64,000 bases of DNA from Anthostomella pinea. Taxonomy: Eukaryota; Ascomycota; Sordariomycetes; Xylariales; Xylariaceae. Position 1 is the first letter of the stretch. Every line of letters starts with the position of its first letter. Position numbers and translations under genes: made by a program. The DNA lies in the NCBI GenBank assembly GCA_963556695.1, contig CAUWAG010000007.1:2542001-2606000 (forward strand). Reading direction: 5' to 3'. The notes under the pieces are model-generated. The model was not told the DNA's origin and ran no database searches. It saw only the letters and a list, made by a program, of their open reading frames with translations. Of this stretch, positions 34,693 to 44,579 are shown one piece after another.

Positions 34693-34722
34693 CAGGCAGA
34701 CAGGCAGACAGGCAGACAGACG
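34693..34722. repeat. GCAGACAG-type microsatellite
   Basis: Tandem CAGGCAGA units ending in CAGACGG. Intergenic. Confidence 0.75.
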
Positions 34723-35210
34723 GGTTCGTTCCTGAGGGCGGAACTGACGGGGGCATATGACACTCCAGCCCTGACGCTTGCGAGGGCGCCCCATCTTCCG
34801 CCGTCCAGGGCAAACCAGACCACTTCAAAGGGAGTGGAAAAGACCGCTGTGGCCCCGAACCGCGAGCCCACGATAACGCGTCGCGGCAAGGACACGAGCG
34901 AAGTCACCACCCCACCACTGCCGACCAAACCGGCTTTCACGATACTTGGCCCTTATTACATCATAGTCACATTGGCAACGTCTGGATTGAAGAGACAGTT
35001 GTTTTATTACTAGCTGCTTCAGCCTTCCCGGAAGTATGGCACGCAACATGTTAAAACGAACATTACGTCTTTATCTTCCATGCGACACCATTCGAGTCCC
35101 TCTGCTTCGTCCCGCAGCTCTCGATAGCGTCACTTGCTCCACCGGTCCTTGACCGTCTCTACCCACGCTGTGCCACGTGCACCGTCGCGACAATCGGCGA
35201 TCACTTGCCC

Positions 35211-35246
35211 ACCACCAAACCACCAAATCACCAAACCACCAAACCT
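35211..35246. repeat. CACCAAA short tandem repeat
   Basis: Successive CCACCAAAC and CACCAAATC units in intergenic DNA. Confidence 0.65.
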
Positions 35247-35672
35247 ATGTAGCTGTAGCATTTGCCAGCATTTCATGCTGAAGGATGGGAAACCCAGTGG
35301 GAAAAAACCATCACAATACATCTCCTGCCATGCCGTGCGTGACCCCGTACAACGATGGCGGAATGGGGTGCCAGCTCATGTTGTAACACTCGCCACCCGC
35401 CACACCGCAACTGTCATGTTCTGCCACGCCCGGAGATCCTCTCCTGAAACACTAACGCCACATGCAGTGTGATATCGCTACCGCACAACTGGGTCCCATC
35501 TCAACGCCTCCTGTTGCGGGGCCGTTCCAACGTCGACCCGGCCGGGAAACGTCATGTCGATTAAAGGTTGTGGATCATGCCGCGGACCGTTGATCTCGAC
35601 CTGACCATCGACTGTCGTGTTGTTGCGTTTGTCCTCATGTCCTCTTGTCAAATTTCGTTTATACACTCTCAT

Positions 35673-36422
35673 TCAGTCCTCTTTCGACTCCTTCTTAACC
35701 TCGTCCGTCGTGTCTTCCTCCTCGTCGGCGTCGTCCTCATCATCGCCTTGGTTTGCGTTTGAATTCATCCGAGCATTGTGGTAGTTTTTGCTGTACTGGC
35801 GGAATTTCTCCGGGTCTTCCTCCTTGACTCGATCATACATATCATCCATCATGGTTCGCTTGCGGATGACACCGCTGAAATGATCTTTCTTCAGCTGCAC
35901 AGGTCTCTCAGCCCCGGTGAGTTGTATGAGGAGGTTGGCGCCATTGGGGAGATTGTGATTCGATTCTTGCAGGGGAGTTGTTCTTCGGGCGCGTTTGATC
36001 GCGCGTTTGAAATAATCAAACATCACACGTTGTGTCTTATGCCCGTTGGGCCACAGGCCATTCGGGTCGACGTCATTGGCAGTTTCGCTGTTCGAGGGGC
36101 TGCCGAGTGGCGCTTTGGGGTTTTCCGATTCGATCTTTTCGATGATGCTCTCTTGTTCATCTCGTCCGTCCTTTGATGCCCGGTTTGGTGCGTGCTGCGG
36201 GTGTTGCGGGTGCGAGTGGACATCGTGCTGGTCATACTCAGTCCGGGACGATTTTGCCTTTGGGGCAGTTGATCTTTTGGCGACTTGGGGTTCCCGAATC
36301 CTCTTCCCATTCGGGTTGCTGAACTCTTTGGTGCCTGGTAAGACTTTGGACGTAGGAGTCCTCGTCCCATATCGGTTGATGTACCTGGTGCCTTGCAAGA
36401 CTTGGGTCATTGGGGGCTGCAT
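35673..36422 (-). CDS. Unrecognised protein with acidic C-terminal tail
   Basis: An open frame of 249 codons starting MQPPMTQVLQGTRY. I do not recognise a family. Visible features are two imperfect copies of a ~19-residue unit at the N-terminus (VLQGTRYINRYGTRTPTSK and VLPGTKEFSNPNGKRIREP); a polar, His/Pro-rich middle; a basic helix-like segment MFDYFKRAIKRARRT; a segment KKDHFSGVIRKRTMMDDMYD; and an Asp/Glu-rich tail from about residue 225. The composition suggests a soluble, possibly nuclear protein. The start is uncertain: a different frame is open across the first 200 bp (36238-36522), and the upstream repeat array carries splice signals on this strand. An upstream spliced leader or extra exons are therefore possible. 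Confidence 0.5.
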   Translation of the reverse strand: MQPPMTQVLQGTRYINRYGTRTPTSKVLPGTKEFSNPNGKRIREPQVAKRSTAPKAKSSRTEYDQHDVHSHPQHPQHAPNRASKDGRDEQESIIEKIESENPKAPLGSPSNSETANDVDPNGLWPNGHKTQRVMFDYFKRAIKRARRTTPLQESNHNLPNGANLLIQLTGAERPVQLKKDHFSGVIRKRTMMDDMYDRVKEEDPEKFRQYSKNYHNARMNSNANQGDDEDDADEEEDTTDEVKKESKED

Positions 36423-36526
36423 TGTGAATATGAAGTGACCCGAGTGAGTCACTCAACCGGTCGGAGATGGTTTTGGTTGGTTGTTTGGGTTGTCTATTAG
36501 CGTGCTGACTTGTCGGAGACAAGACG

Positions 36527-37290
36527 AGCTGTTAAGATGTGATCTTGTTAGCTTCTGTGCCTACACGCTTCCAAGGGCGAAGGGGGCAACGACATACAAT
36601 GGGGATTGAGGAGAGCAGCGATATATACTGGGGCTTGTCGTTCTTGTGATGGTGTCGAGCAGAGAATGCTTAGGCAGTTGGCTGGCGGCAGATATGGCGA
36701 GCTGCTAAGAAGTCATGTGGTTAGCTTCTGTGTCTACACACTCCCACGCACGAGGAGAGCAGCGACATACACTGGGGTTTGTCGTTATATGTGATGATCT
36801 GGAGCAGAGAATGCTTGGGCAGTTGGCTGGCCGAAGATAAGGCCAGCTGTTAAGAAGTCATCTGGTTAGCTTCTGTTCCTACCCGGTTACGAGAGCGAGG
36901 ACAGCAGCAACATACACACTGGGTCTTGTCGATATTGTGCCGATCTCGAGAAGAGAATGCTTAGGCACCTGGTTGATTGCAGTGCAAGGTGCTGAGAGGT
37001 CTCAAGATATGAGGTCGGCTGGTGAGTTGCGGGTGCAGGGATTTGTGTCGGGCGGGGATGGGAAACCGGTGCTGCAAGTTATGGGGGGGTAATATAGACA
37101 CGGCCAAGGTGTCGGGATGGCTTGATGGCTTGTTGGGTGGTCGAGGATAAGTGCTTGTCGTTATTGGGACGATCTCGAGATGAGAGTGTCAGGCAATTGC
37201 TTGGTTGTGGTGGAAGGTGCTGGGAGGTCTCAAAGATATGGGAGGAGGGATGGTGAGTTGCGGGTGCAGGATTTTTTATCGGGCAGTAAG
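36527..37290 (-). repeat. Tandem array of ~145-228-bp units carrying intron-like signals
   Basis: Units begin at about 36527, 36701, 36846, 36991 and 37219 with GCTG(T/C/A)... and share an exon-like core whose minus-strand reading contains GCCTAAGCATTCTCT. Each of the first three units contains a complete intron-like segment on the minus strand: 36528-36597 (70 nt), 36702-36770 (69 nt) and 36847-36915 (69 nt). These have donor GTATGT, branch GAAGCTAAC and acceptor TTARCAG. The exon-like spacers are 104 and 76 nt; no frame stays open through the chain, so the array is more likely a 5' UTR or a decayed gene than a coding tandem. Unit one has an internal duplication of the donor region. Confidence 0.65.
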
Positions 37291-38503
37291 TAATAGAAAA
37301 CCAGGTGCTAATACTTATAGATTTATGGCCAGATATACAGCCACAGCTAAAGCATCGGAGAAGGAAAATGAAAACCTTATATGTTAAACAGCTCACCTTC
37401 AACTGCGCCGGCGCCGCATAGTCAGGGCCCCGTGTGAGTATATTGTGTGTGATTGGCTGCTCTGTAAAAGCTTAAATACTATACACCACTGGAACAGTAC
37501 CCCAGGGGGTCAACATCAGACCTGTTGCCGCTGAATCACTAGTATTAGACTTTATCTTCTTAGACGGAAAAGATATATAATTTCATGCTTATATAGATAC
37601 TTTTACAGACAGTGGTACATTATGTTACCTCGACGGCTACGCTATGGGCGACGAGCTTTGCTGTATTTTGTAATGTTGTTTCGCTGTAAAGCAAACTGTT
37701 GATTATTTAGTCAGGCATCTCCCTCCCTTGACGGTGTTCTTGTCGGAGATAAGGGCTTGAAGTGGTGGCTGAACCTTCCGATGAATAACTGCTCTGTCTG
37801 CGAAACATGGGAAGCGGAAGGCAAGGTCACAGACGAGAAGAGCGCTTTTGCCACCGCGCGGGCCTTGAACCTTCAATTGTTGTGTTTGTGTCGTTGGCTG
37901 ATGGTTGACTACATTGTGACTACGTATAGTGTTAAAAAAGGGGCAACGTTTCCACAGTTCCACTGCGGCATCATTGTGTGATATCCACATAGAAAGTTAA
38001 ATAAGTAGACGAGTAAGTCGCGGCATCTGCTTCCTCACATTCAGATCAAACTTATCTATGCCTCTGATTATAATTATGATCAAACAAAAGAAAATATAAA
38101 TCAAGACGGTCTCCTAGGTAGATAGTCGCGCGACTGGCAGTGGTAATGATAGCACGAGAACACCGAGCCCTCCAAAAGGCTCCGTACGCCGCTCCTCGAG
38201 CAGTAAAGTTGCGTCTTTTATGGCCGGAATAAGCAGTCTGGAATGAGCATCAAAAGTGCGTTACTGTACCAAAGCTAATCACTTACGTAAGGGCGTTCAT
38301 TCCATCAATCTGAACGTATCAGCAGTACTCAAGAATCCATTGATGTATGCCGGACGGAGACTTATGAGTGGCGACTGTACCCAAGGCCGAGCAGGGTGAG
38401 GGTCTCATAGCTTTCACATTGCCCTGGTACACTCAGCCTTCATGAGTCTCCGTGCCGTCATGTTGATAAAGTTCCAGATCACCCGTGGATTTTTTTTTAA
38501 ATA

Positions 38504-38567
38504 CTGGAATAAGCATACATGAATAAGCAGCTTTAGTTAAATGCGCTACTCTTCATGCTTATTCCAG
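38504..38567. mobile_element. MITE-like hairpin with 13-bp perfect inverted repeat
   Basis: CTGGAATAAGCAT (38504-38516) and its exact reverse complement (38555-38567) flank 38 bp that contains a further GAATAAGCAG. A related motif CCGGAATAAGCAG followed by TGGAATGAGCAT is at 38224-38250. Confidence 0.5.
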
Positions 38568-39099
38568 TGTGGTTATTTCGATTAGATAAATATATCGCTG
38601 CTTGCTAAACGGGTGGTATAGGGAGACTTATGAGAGTTCAGTTTAGACATAGACATTGTACAGTGTAGTCGTTCTTTAGACATGAACATTTCAGCTTAAA
38701 AATAATTATAAATTTATAATATAGATTCATCTTGAAATCTCTGCTGAAATATAAGAATTAGTAGCTTAATTGGTATAAACCATATTATATTAATTTTGCT
38801 TTACTTATTTTTAGTATAGGATTCTTATTTAAAGTTAGTGCTGCCTCAGGACTTGTGACATGCAGACCTGGCATGGCCCTTTAGTTGGGATCTTGCCCAG
38901 GATCCATGAGCTGATTCTAGTGTATGATTCGTGTCCGCAAACCCCATAACCCTTACTTGGTGGACATGCGGTGTAGATAACGCCTCGGGTTCAGTGGCTG
39001 CGCAGACTTTAGATGACAGTCAAGTCCAAGCACTACTGGCTGACTAGAGAGCTTGATTCAGCAGGATCCTACATCTCAAGCAAGTGGTATTATTTACGT

Positions 39100-39173
39100 G
39101 GAATAAGCATACCAGAATAAGCAGTATTTATGGTTTATTATGTTGCGACTGCTTATGCCAGGGCGCTTATACC
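39100..39173. mobile_element. MITE-like element, 74 bp, imperfect 26-bp inverted ends
   Basis: GGAATAAGCATACCAGAATA begins the left end (39100-39125). The right end (39148-39173) is its imperfect reverse complement, about 20 of 26 positions agreeing. The same GGAATAAGCA core occurs in the 38.2 and 38.5 kb copies, so this is a small family. Confidence 0.5.
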
Positions 39174-39945
39174 GAAAATCAAATTTTAAATTCTAGGATT
39201 GTGTGAAGGCACCCTTACGTATGCATGGCAACAAGCTTAGGTGAATCATCTCATTGCTATGTAGCTCTGCAGTGGTTCCGGGATATCTAGACTTGCTGCC
39301 CACACTCAGCGCACCAACGCCATGCTTATTGGCCATAACTCCATTGGCCCTTGATGGCACAGGCAATTCGAGGTATCATAAACAAGACAGACTTCATGTC
39401 ATGTCCGTGTTCCGTTTCCACGAAGCCCCGCACATGCAGTCCAAGACCATGCCGTATGGCGCACAGTTCCACACCCGTCACACCAGATTTTGGTCGTGCC
39501 ATCTAGTAACATCATCTACCATTCCCTTGGTGAAGTTTTGTCGGAAAATCTCTGTGTATCCTTGAGCATGTGTGAAATGATCTTGGGTCTCTCCAGGATG
39601 TTCTTGATCTCAGGAACTTCGTAGTTGACGAACAGTGAAATCCAGGCTTGAATAACAATGCTGTACGTGAGAACAGAATCAAACGTCAGATCATGATTCC
39701 CAAGCCACATGATGCTGGGCTCATATACCGCCGGGTTTTTCCGATGGTCCAACCAGAACGCCACCCTACTTGAAAAGCAGAAACCGAACAGATGCTGAGG
39801 TGAGAGTTCTCAAAGGGTCGAAGAGGAAATCGTCAAGGTATTATGAGCCGTAAGGACAAGGCGGGGAACCGTGCCAAATATACATCCGAAGTGTCGAGAA
39901 AGAACAAGTTTCACAGAGGCGCGGGGATCGACCAGTTAGGTCGGG

Positions 39946-41285
39946 TTACATGATGATGGCCGGCACATCAACATTGACCTTGATGCTCTTGTGGGGAAGG
40001 ATGCTACCACCGTTGACGTAGATCTCGTCACCGATGGTCACGTCGTCACCAAGAACGGTGACGTTCTCCAGGCGAGCCCACTTGCCGACGGAGCTGTTCC
40101 AGCCAACAATAGCGCTCTTAATCCAAGCGTGGTCCTTAACCTTAGAGCCAGGCAGGAGAGTGCAGCGTTGGAGTCGTACACCATCGCCGACGACAACGTC
40201 CTTGCCAATAATGACATTGGGTCCGATACGGCAATTCTTGCCGATCTTGGCACTCTTGTCAACCATGACATTTCCACCATGGACGAAGCTCTCGGACGGT
40301 GAGCAGAGAAGCTTTGAGTTCTTCTTGGTCAGGGAAGAAAGGTAGAGGCAGGTGCCAGTCAGGTAATCCTTGGGCTGACCAATGTCCATCCAAAAGCCGT
40401 CGAGGTCGAACGAGTGCAACAGACCGTCTTTGACGACAGCGGGGAAGGTCTCCTGCTCGATAGAAGTAGGGCGGTTCTTCTCGATACGGTCAAGGACCGA
40501 GACGTTGAGCATGTACAGACCGGCATTGATACGGTTGCCGACGAACTCGACAGGCTTCTCGACGAAACGATCGATGCGCGACGGGTGGTTGGGCTTGTGG
40601 ACAATGACACCGTACTTGGACGGCTCCTCGACCTTGGTCACAACGATGGTACCCTCATCACCGTGGGACTTGTGGAACTCGGCAAGCTGCTTGAAGGGGA
40701 AGTCGCAGGTGATGTCAGAGTTGAGGACGAAGAAGGGCGAGTCGTCCTTCGCCAGGATGCCCTCTGCAAGCTTGAGGGGGCCGGCGGTGCCGAGGGGCTC
40801 GCTCTCGAGGGAGAAATGGATCTTGACACCGAGTTCGGTCTCGTACTATGTAGGTCGCAAGTCAGCGGCGGGGAAAGGGGAAAGGGGCACATGCGGATTA
40901 TGGGCTGTCTCGGGACTGACCTCCTTCAGGACCCGTTCCATGATCTCCGGGCGGTAGTTGACAGCGAGGACAACATCAGTGACACCAACAGCAGCGAGAG
41001 CCTCGATCTGGTGCAGGATCATGGGCTTGTTCGCAAACTCGACCAGGGGCTTGGGCATGGTGAGGGTCTGCGCGAATACATTGTCAGTCTTCGGTGCTCG
41101 GTGTGGGTGATCGCATTGCTCGAAATTCGAGATTCCGCGACCGCAGGGCCACGTACCAGAGGTCGCAGACGCGTGCCGAAGCCGCCAACGAGAATGAGAG
41201 CTGTTCAGAGGGAAGCAGGTCAGCGCGCGAGCTCGACATTATCATGCTGGTTATCTGGGGAGGCAGAGGCAGGCATACCCTTCAT
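39946..41285 (-). CDS. mpg1: Mannose-1-phosphate guanylyltransferase (GDP-mannose pyrophosphorylase)
   Basis: Four exons (41279-41285, 41157-41200, 40921-41067, 39946-40845) give 365 residues. The first exon is only 7 nt (ATG AAG G). Introns are 41201-41278 (GTATGC to CAG), 41068-41156 (GTACGT to CAG) and 40846-40920 (GTCAGT to TAG). The spliced start [20 protein letters not shown] is the nucleotidyltransferase signature, followed by [38 protein letters not shown] and [15 protein letters not shown] complete the catalytic domain. Hexapeptide left-handed beta-helix repeats ([20 protein letters not shown]) fill the C-terminus. It makes GDP-mannose from GTP and mannose-1-phosphate for glycosylation and cell-wall mannan. 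The gene is normally essential, yet its start lies only about 0.3 kb from the AT-rich block. Confidence 0.95.
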
Positions 41286-41589
41286 CTTGAGGTTGGTTGA
41301 CTGGAGTGGGGGAAAGTGTCGGAAGGTAGCAGTGACGCGAGCGCAAATGCACGATGCACGACGCAAGATATCGGTCGCAGTCGCAGTCGAGGGTTGAAAG
41401 AGTGTTGTGGTGTTTGGTAGAGAGCGGACGACGATCTGGCCTCGGGAGGGAAGAATGCACAAGGTGGACCGCTGCAGCTTGTAGCGAAGGGAAGAAGGCT
41501 GGGTTTGGGTTTGGGTTTGGGCTATGTGCAAAAACCGAGCCAAACAGAGCGCAAGTCTGTTGATTCTCTCACGTATTTTAGTTTGTTTA

Positions 41590-43705
41590 GTTATGGGCTA
41601 TGCCCTCGCCGCTAGAGGCGGCAGAGAACATACTACCAACGTATAACGGCCTAAGTGGGCTAGAACCATCTTTTATCGGAAAATGAAAAGAGTCAAACCC
41701 TATATTACTCATATAAGCAGTTTTTAAAAAATAAGGTTATTGGGTATCCCTTTTAATAAAGCTGCTTAATAATAAAAATAACAACGTATATATGAAAGAC
41801 TTATTTTGAAAGAATTTTTTTATCTTAAAATTTTTATACCCATTTATCTTTTCAATTTTTAAAAAAATTATCATCTTTTCTTTTATTACTTTTTAATATA
41901 TTTTATATCTTCAAATCTTCAAATTATTTATTACCATTATTTAAAAGACGTATATTAACCTATCTTTATACTATTATTTCTATTATTTTCTATTATATTT
42001 ATAAATAAACTTTTTATATTCATATATTATTTACTTTTAAGTATATTCAATTAAGGTGAACACTGTTTGATGAACGTATTTAAAGTAAATATTTGCGTAT
42101 ATAATAACACTCAGGTAGCTATTATAAATTATATATAATTAATTAATTATTCAACTAGATTTTATTACTTTTCTACATGTTTAATTTAATATTATATATT
42201 ATATTATTTTAGAAGTTAAATTAATATTGTCCTTATTTAATAATAATCGTATTTAATAATAATAATAAACTATTATTATATTTAAATAATAGAACGTTTT
42301 TAAATCGTTAAGTTTATATTCGTATAACAAGATTTATTAAACGATATAGGTTATACGATCGTTTATTTATAAAAAATATAATATTTATTATTATAACTTT
42401 TTCAATATGCTTAAAAATATCGTAACTATTTTTTATTATTTAATGCTAAATTTGAATTACTATAACAAGCCTTTTAATAATATTGGTATTTTTAAAAAGT
42501 TTACTTTGTAAACTAGATTTCTTTTTTCGGTTTAGTTTCTTATTTATTAATTTAATAAGTCGTAATCTCTTGGTTTAAACCGCTTATATTTTCTTTTTAA
42601 AATACTATAGGCTCTTTTATGATCGGCTTATATAATCGATACGTCCAATTAATTCAATTCGGTTATTTTACTAGTTATCGTTAGTTATATCGTTAATTAT
42701 TTTACTAATCATTTAATAGTTATGGTTAAAGTTATTAAAGATTTATTAAGAAATATTATAATTCAAGTTTTATCACGGTAAGTTTTGCATCCAGGGCTTC
42801 AATATTTATGTTATAACGCTTCCCCACCTTTTTTAATTTAATTATATTTAGCCTGGTATTTTCCTTACATTTTTTAATTATTATTCACCCTTTTCATTTA
42901 TTCTTTAAGGATTAATTTTCTAATATATGAAGGCCTTTATAAACAATATAACTTTTTAACGTCTTATGTTTAAGCCTTTCAAAAGTTTTTTTAAATCATT
43001 CATATAATCTATTAAAAACTTCTTATTCACAGCTATTTCCTTTCTAATAATTTATTCTTTCAAAATATTTTAAAATTATCCAATCGGATTTTAAATTATT
43101 AATAATTATACTTTCTATTTAAAAACTTACGATAAGTATGCTTTTTATAAACTTTAAGCTACGTAATATATTATTATTATTATTATTTATAGTAAAAACC
43201 TTTTTTAAAAATTAAGGCTAATTAAAAGTATAGCTAATAATTTATCTTTATTTTTAAAACATTGAGTTTTTTAAAAAGGCTTTATTTTTAATTTACTTAT
43301 AGTTTTAAAGCCATGATATATTATATAAATACTTCTAGGTCTTTTTGGCTTTATTTTATACGGTTTAAATTATTAAGCAATTTATTTATATATATTTTAT
43401 TGTTATGGGTTTTTTTATAGGATAATATTGCTATGTAATAAGTATCCAGTATAATTAAAAAATTCTAATAAAATATTTGCTATATTAAGTTTATAGTTTA
43501 ATATTTATAAAACCGTTTTTTATTAACTTTTAAAATCGTTTTTTATTACGTCATATTTTAATACTTTTTTATAGATTTTAATCGCTTATAATCCGGTCGT
43601 TGTAATTTATCGTTTAAAGTTTTTTATAATTAAAATTAAGCTGTATCATCTTTTATAAGTAAGGTCCGGGATATTTTTTATCAATTTCTATACTTTTATT
43701 ATTAT
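41590..43705. repeat. AT-rich, ORF-less block, left part (RIP-like)
   Basis: Base composition drops abruptly after about 41590 to long A/T runs dominated by TA and ATT steps. Stops occur in all six frames and nothing readable as protein was found. This is the signature of RIP-mutated transposon sequence in Pezizomycotina. The original element in this part is unidentified. Confidence 0.8.
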
Positions 43706-43713
43706 ATGTCAGA

Positions 43714-44577
43714 TGTGGTGACTCGGAGTGTGTGACGAAGGTGGTCTGTGTGCAGGGATTCAGAGTGGTCTGAGCGCGCTGGAGAACGGTCGACTAGCGA
43801 CCGTTTGCCCCACTGCTGAGCTGTTACACTAGTGAGACGCGTGGTGTTGAATACACGGATGTTGATGGATCCTATTGATTGTGTTGTTTTTTGTTCTGCT
43901 GTTCTTCTTCAGCGTACAGAGATTGATCATCTGTCTTCTTGGTGGGTCAGATGCCTTGTGCGTCTCTGCCCCACTGGGGATCTTCCGGTGTCTATTTCCG
44001 CCTCCCATTCAACACGTGGGTACCGAATTTGCATACAAATTCGTTCACACCAGGTAGATGCAGCCTTTAGATAATACACGACCGACTAATGTTACGAATC
44101 AACGAACAGTGCGGCCTGATAGCAGACCTAGAAGGGACGATTGGAAACAGATTGACCAGAGAGTGGGGTGCTGATCAGTGGAGAGATCGGAGCAACTGAG
44201 CAACGGTACACAGAGCGACCAGCAGAGCCTGGGTCATGTGACTAAGAATTTGGATCACTGGATCACCTTGGATCACCGGTGATCCAGGGTGAGCCACCTA
44301 ATCAGTGAGGGAGAGATTGGATATATAAGGACAGACATTTCCCAACCAGATATATAGACAGTCTCTACCTCAGTGATCAATCTAAGCATCTTAGCCAACC
44401 CTAAGGTGGGAGAAATCTCCTGACGACTCAACTACACAGTGAACCCAGTTCAGACCAAGCCCCAGCATCTGAATGTCTTCTAGTTGACAGAAGCCTCTAT
44501 CGTCCTTCGTGTTGACTTACCTCAGAACATAAACCCTATAGAACCCTTTAGCATTATAGTTTAACCGGCTCGTCACA
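43714..44577. mobile_element. Normal-GC island, probable solo LTR
   Basis: An 864-bp stretch of ordinary composition interrupts the AT-rich block. It begins TGTGGTGACTCGG and ends CCGGCTCGTCACA, giving TG...CA termini that are short imperfect inverted repeats. A TATATAAG box lies at 44332-44339, followed by a CA/CT-rich segment as in LTR U3/R regions. An 18-bp perfect palindrome TGGATCACCGGTGATCCA is at 44269-44286 beside two direct TGGATCAC copies. No matching second LTR and no clear target-site duplication were found, so a solo LTR is an inference. Confidence 0.5.
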
Positions 44578-44579
44578 AG

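Larger units (their letters stand above)
33561..35672. other. Intergenic, 2.1 kb, rich in simple repeats
   Basis: Upstream of gut1 and downstream of the 35673 gene. It contains GGAGAT hexanucleotide repeats at 33907-33950, a GCAGACAG-type run at 34693-34722, a CAGACACT run near 34627-34655, and CACCAAA units at 35211-35246. No supportable gene is present. Confidence 0.5.
37291..39945. other. Intergenic, moderately AT-rich, repeat remnants
   Basis: No confident gene. It includes MITE-like inverted repeats (38224-38250, 38504-38567, 39100-39173). An 82-codon minus frame at 39516-39764 reads like protein (VPEIKNILERPKIISHMLKD) but matches no family I know; it may be a gene fragment. Confidence 0.45.

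Noticed and set aside
36598..36846. Coding tandem exons in the repeat array (QLPKHSLL-type peptides)
   Set aside because: Exon-like lengths of 104 and 76 nt shift frame and each entry phase meets a stop in the next unit, so a translated tandem is not supported.
18190..41285. Secondary-metabolite biosynthetic cluster
   Set aside because: No polyketide synthase, peptide synthetase, terpene cyclase or tailoring set; the neighbours are unrelated housekeeping genes.
40414..41397. 327-codon plus-strand frame over mpg1
   Set aside because: It runs antisense through the exons and introns of a clearly identified gene.
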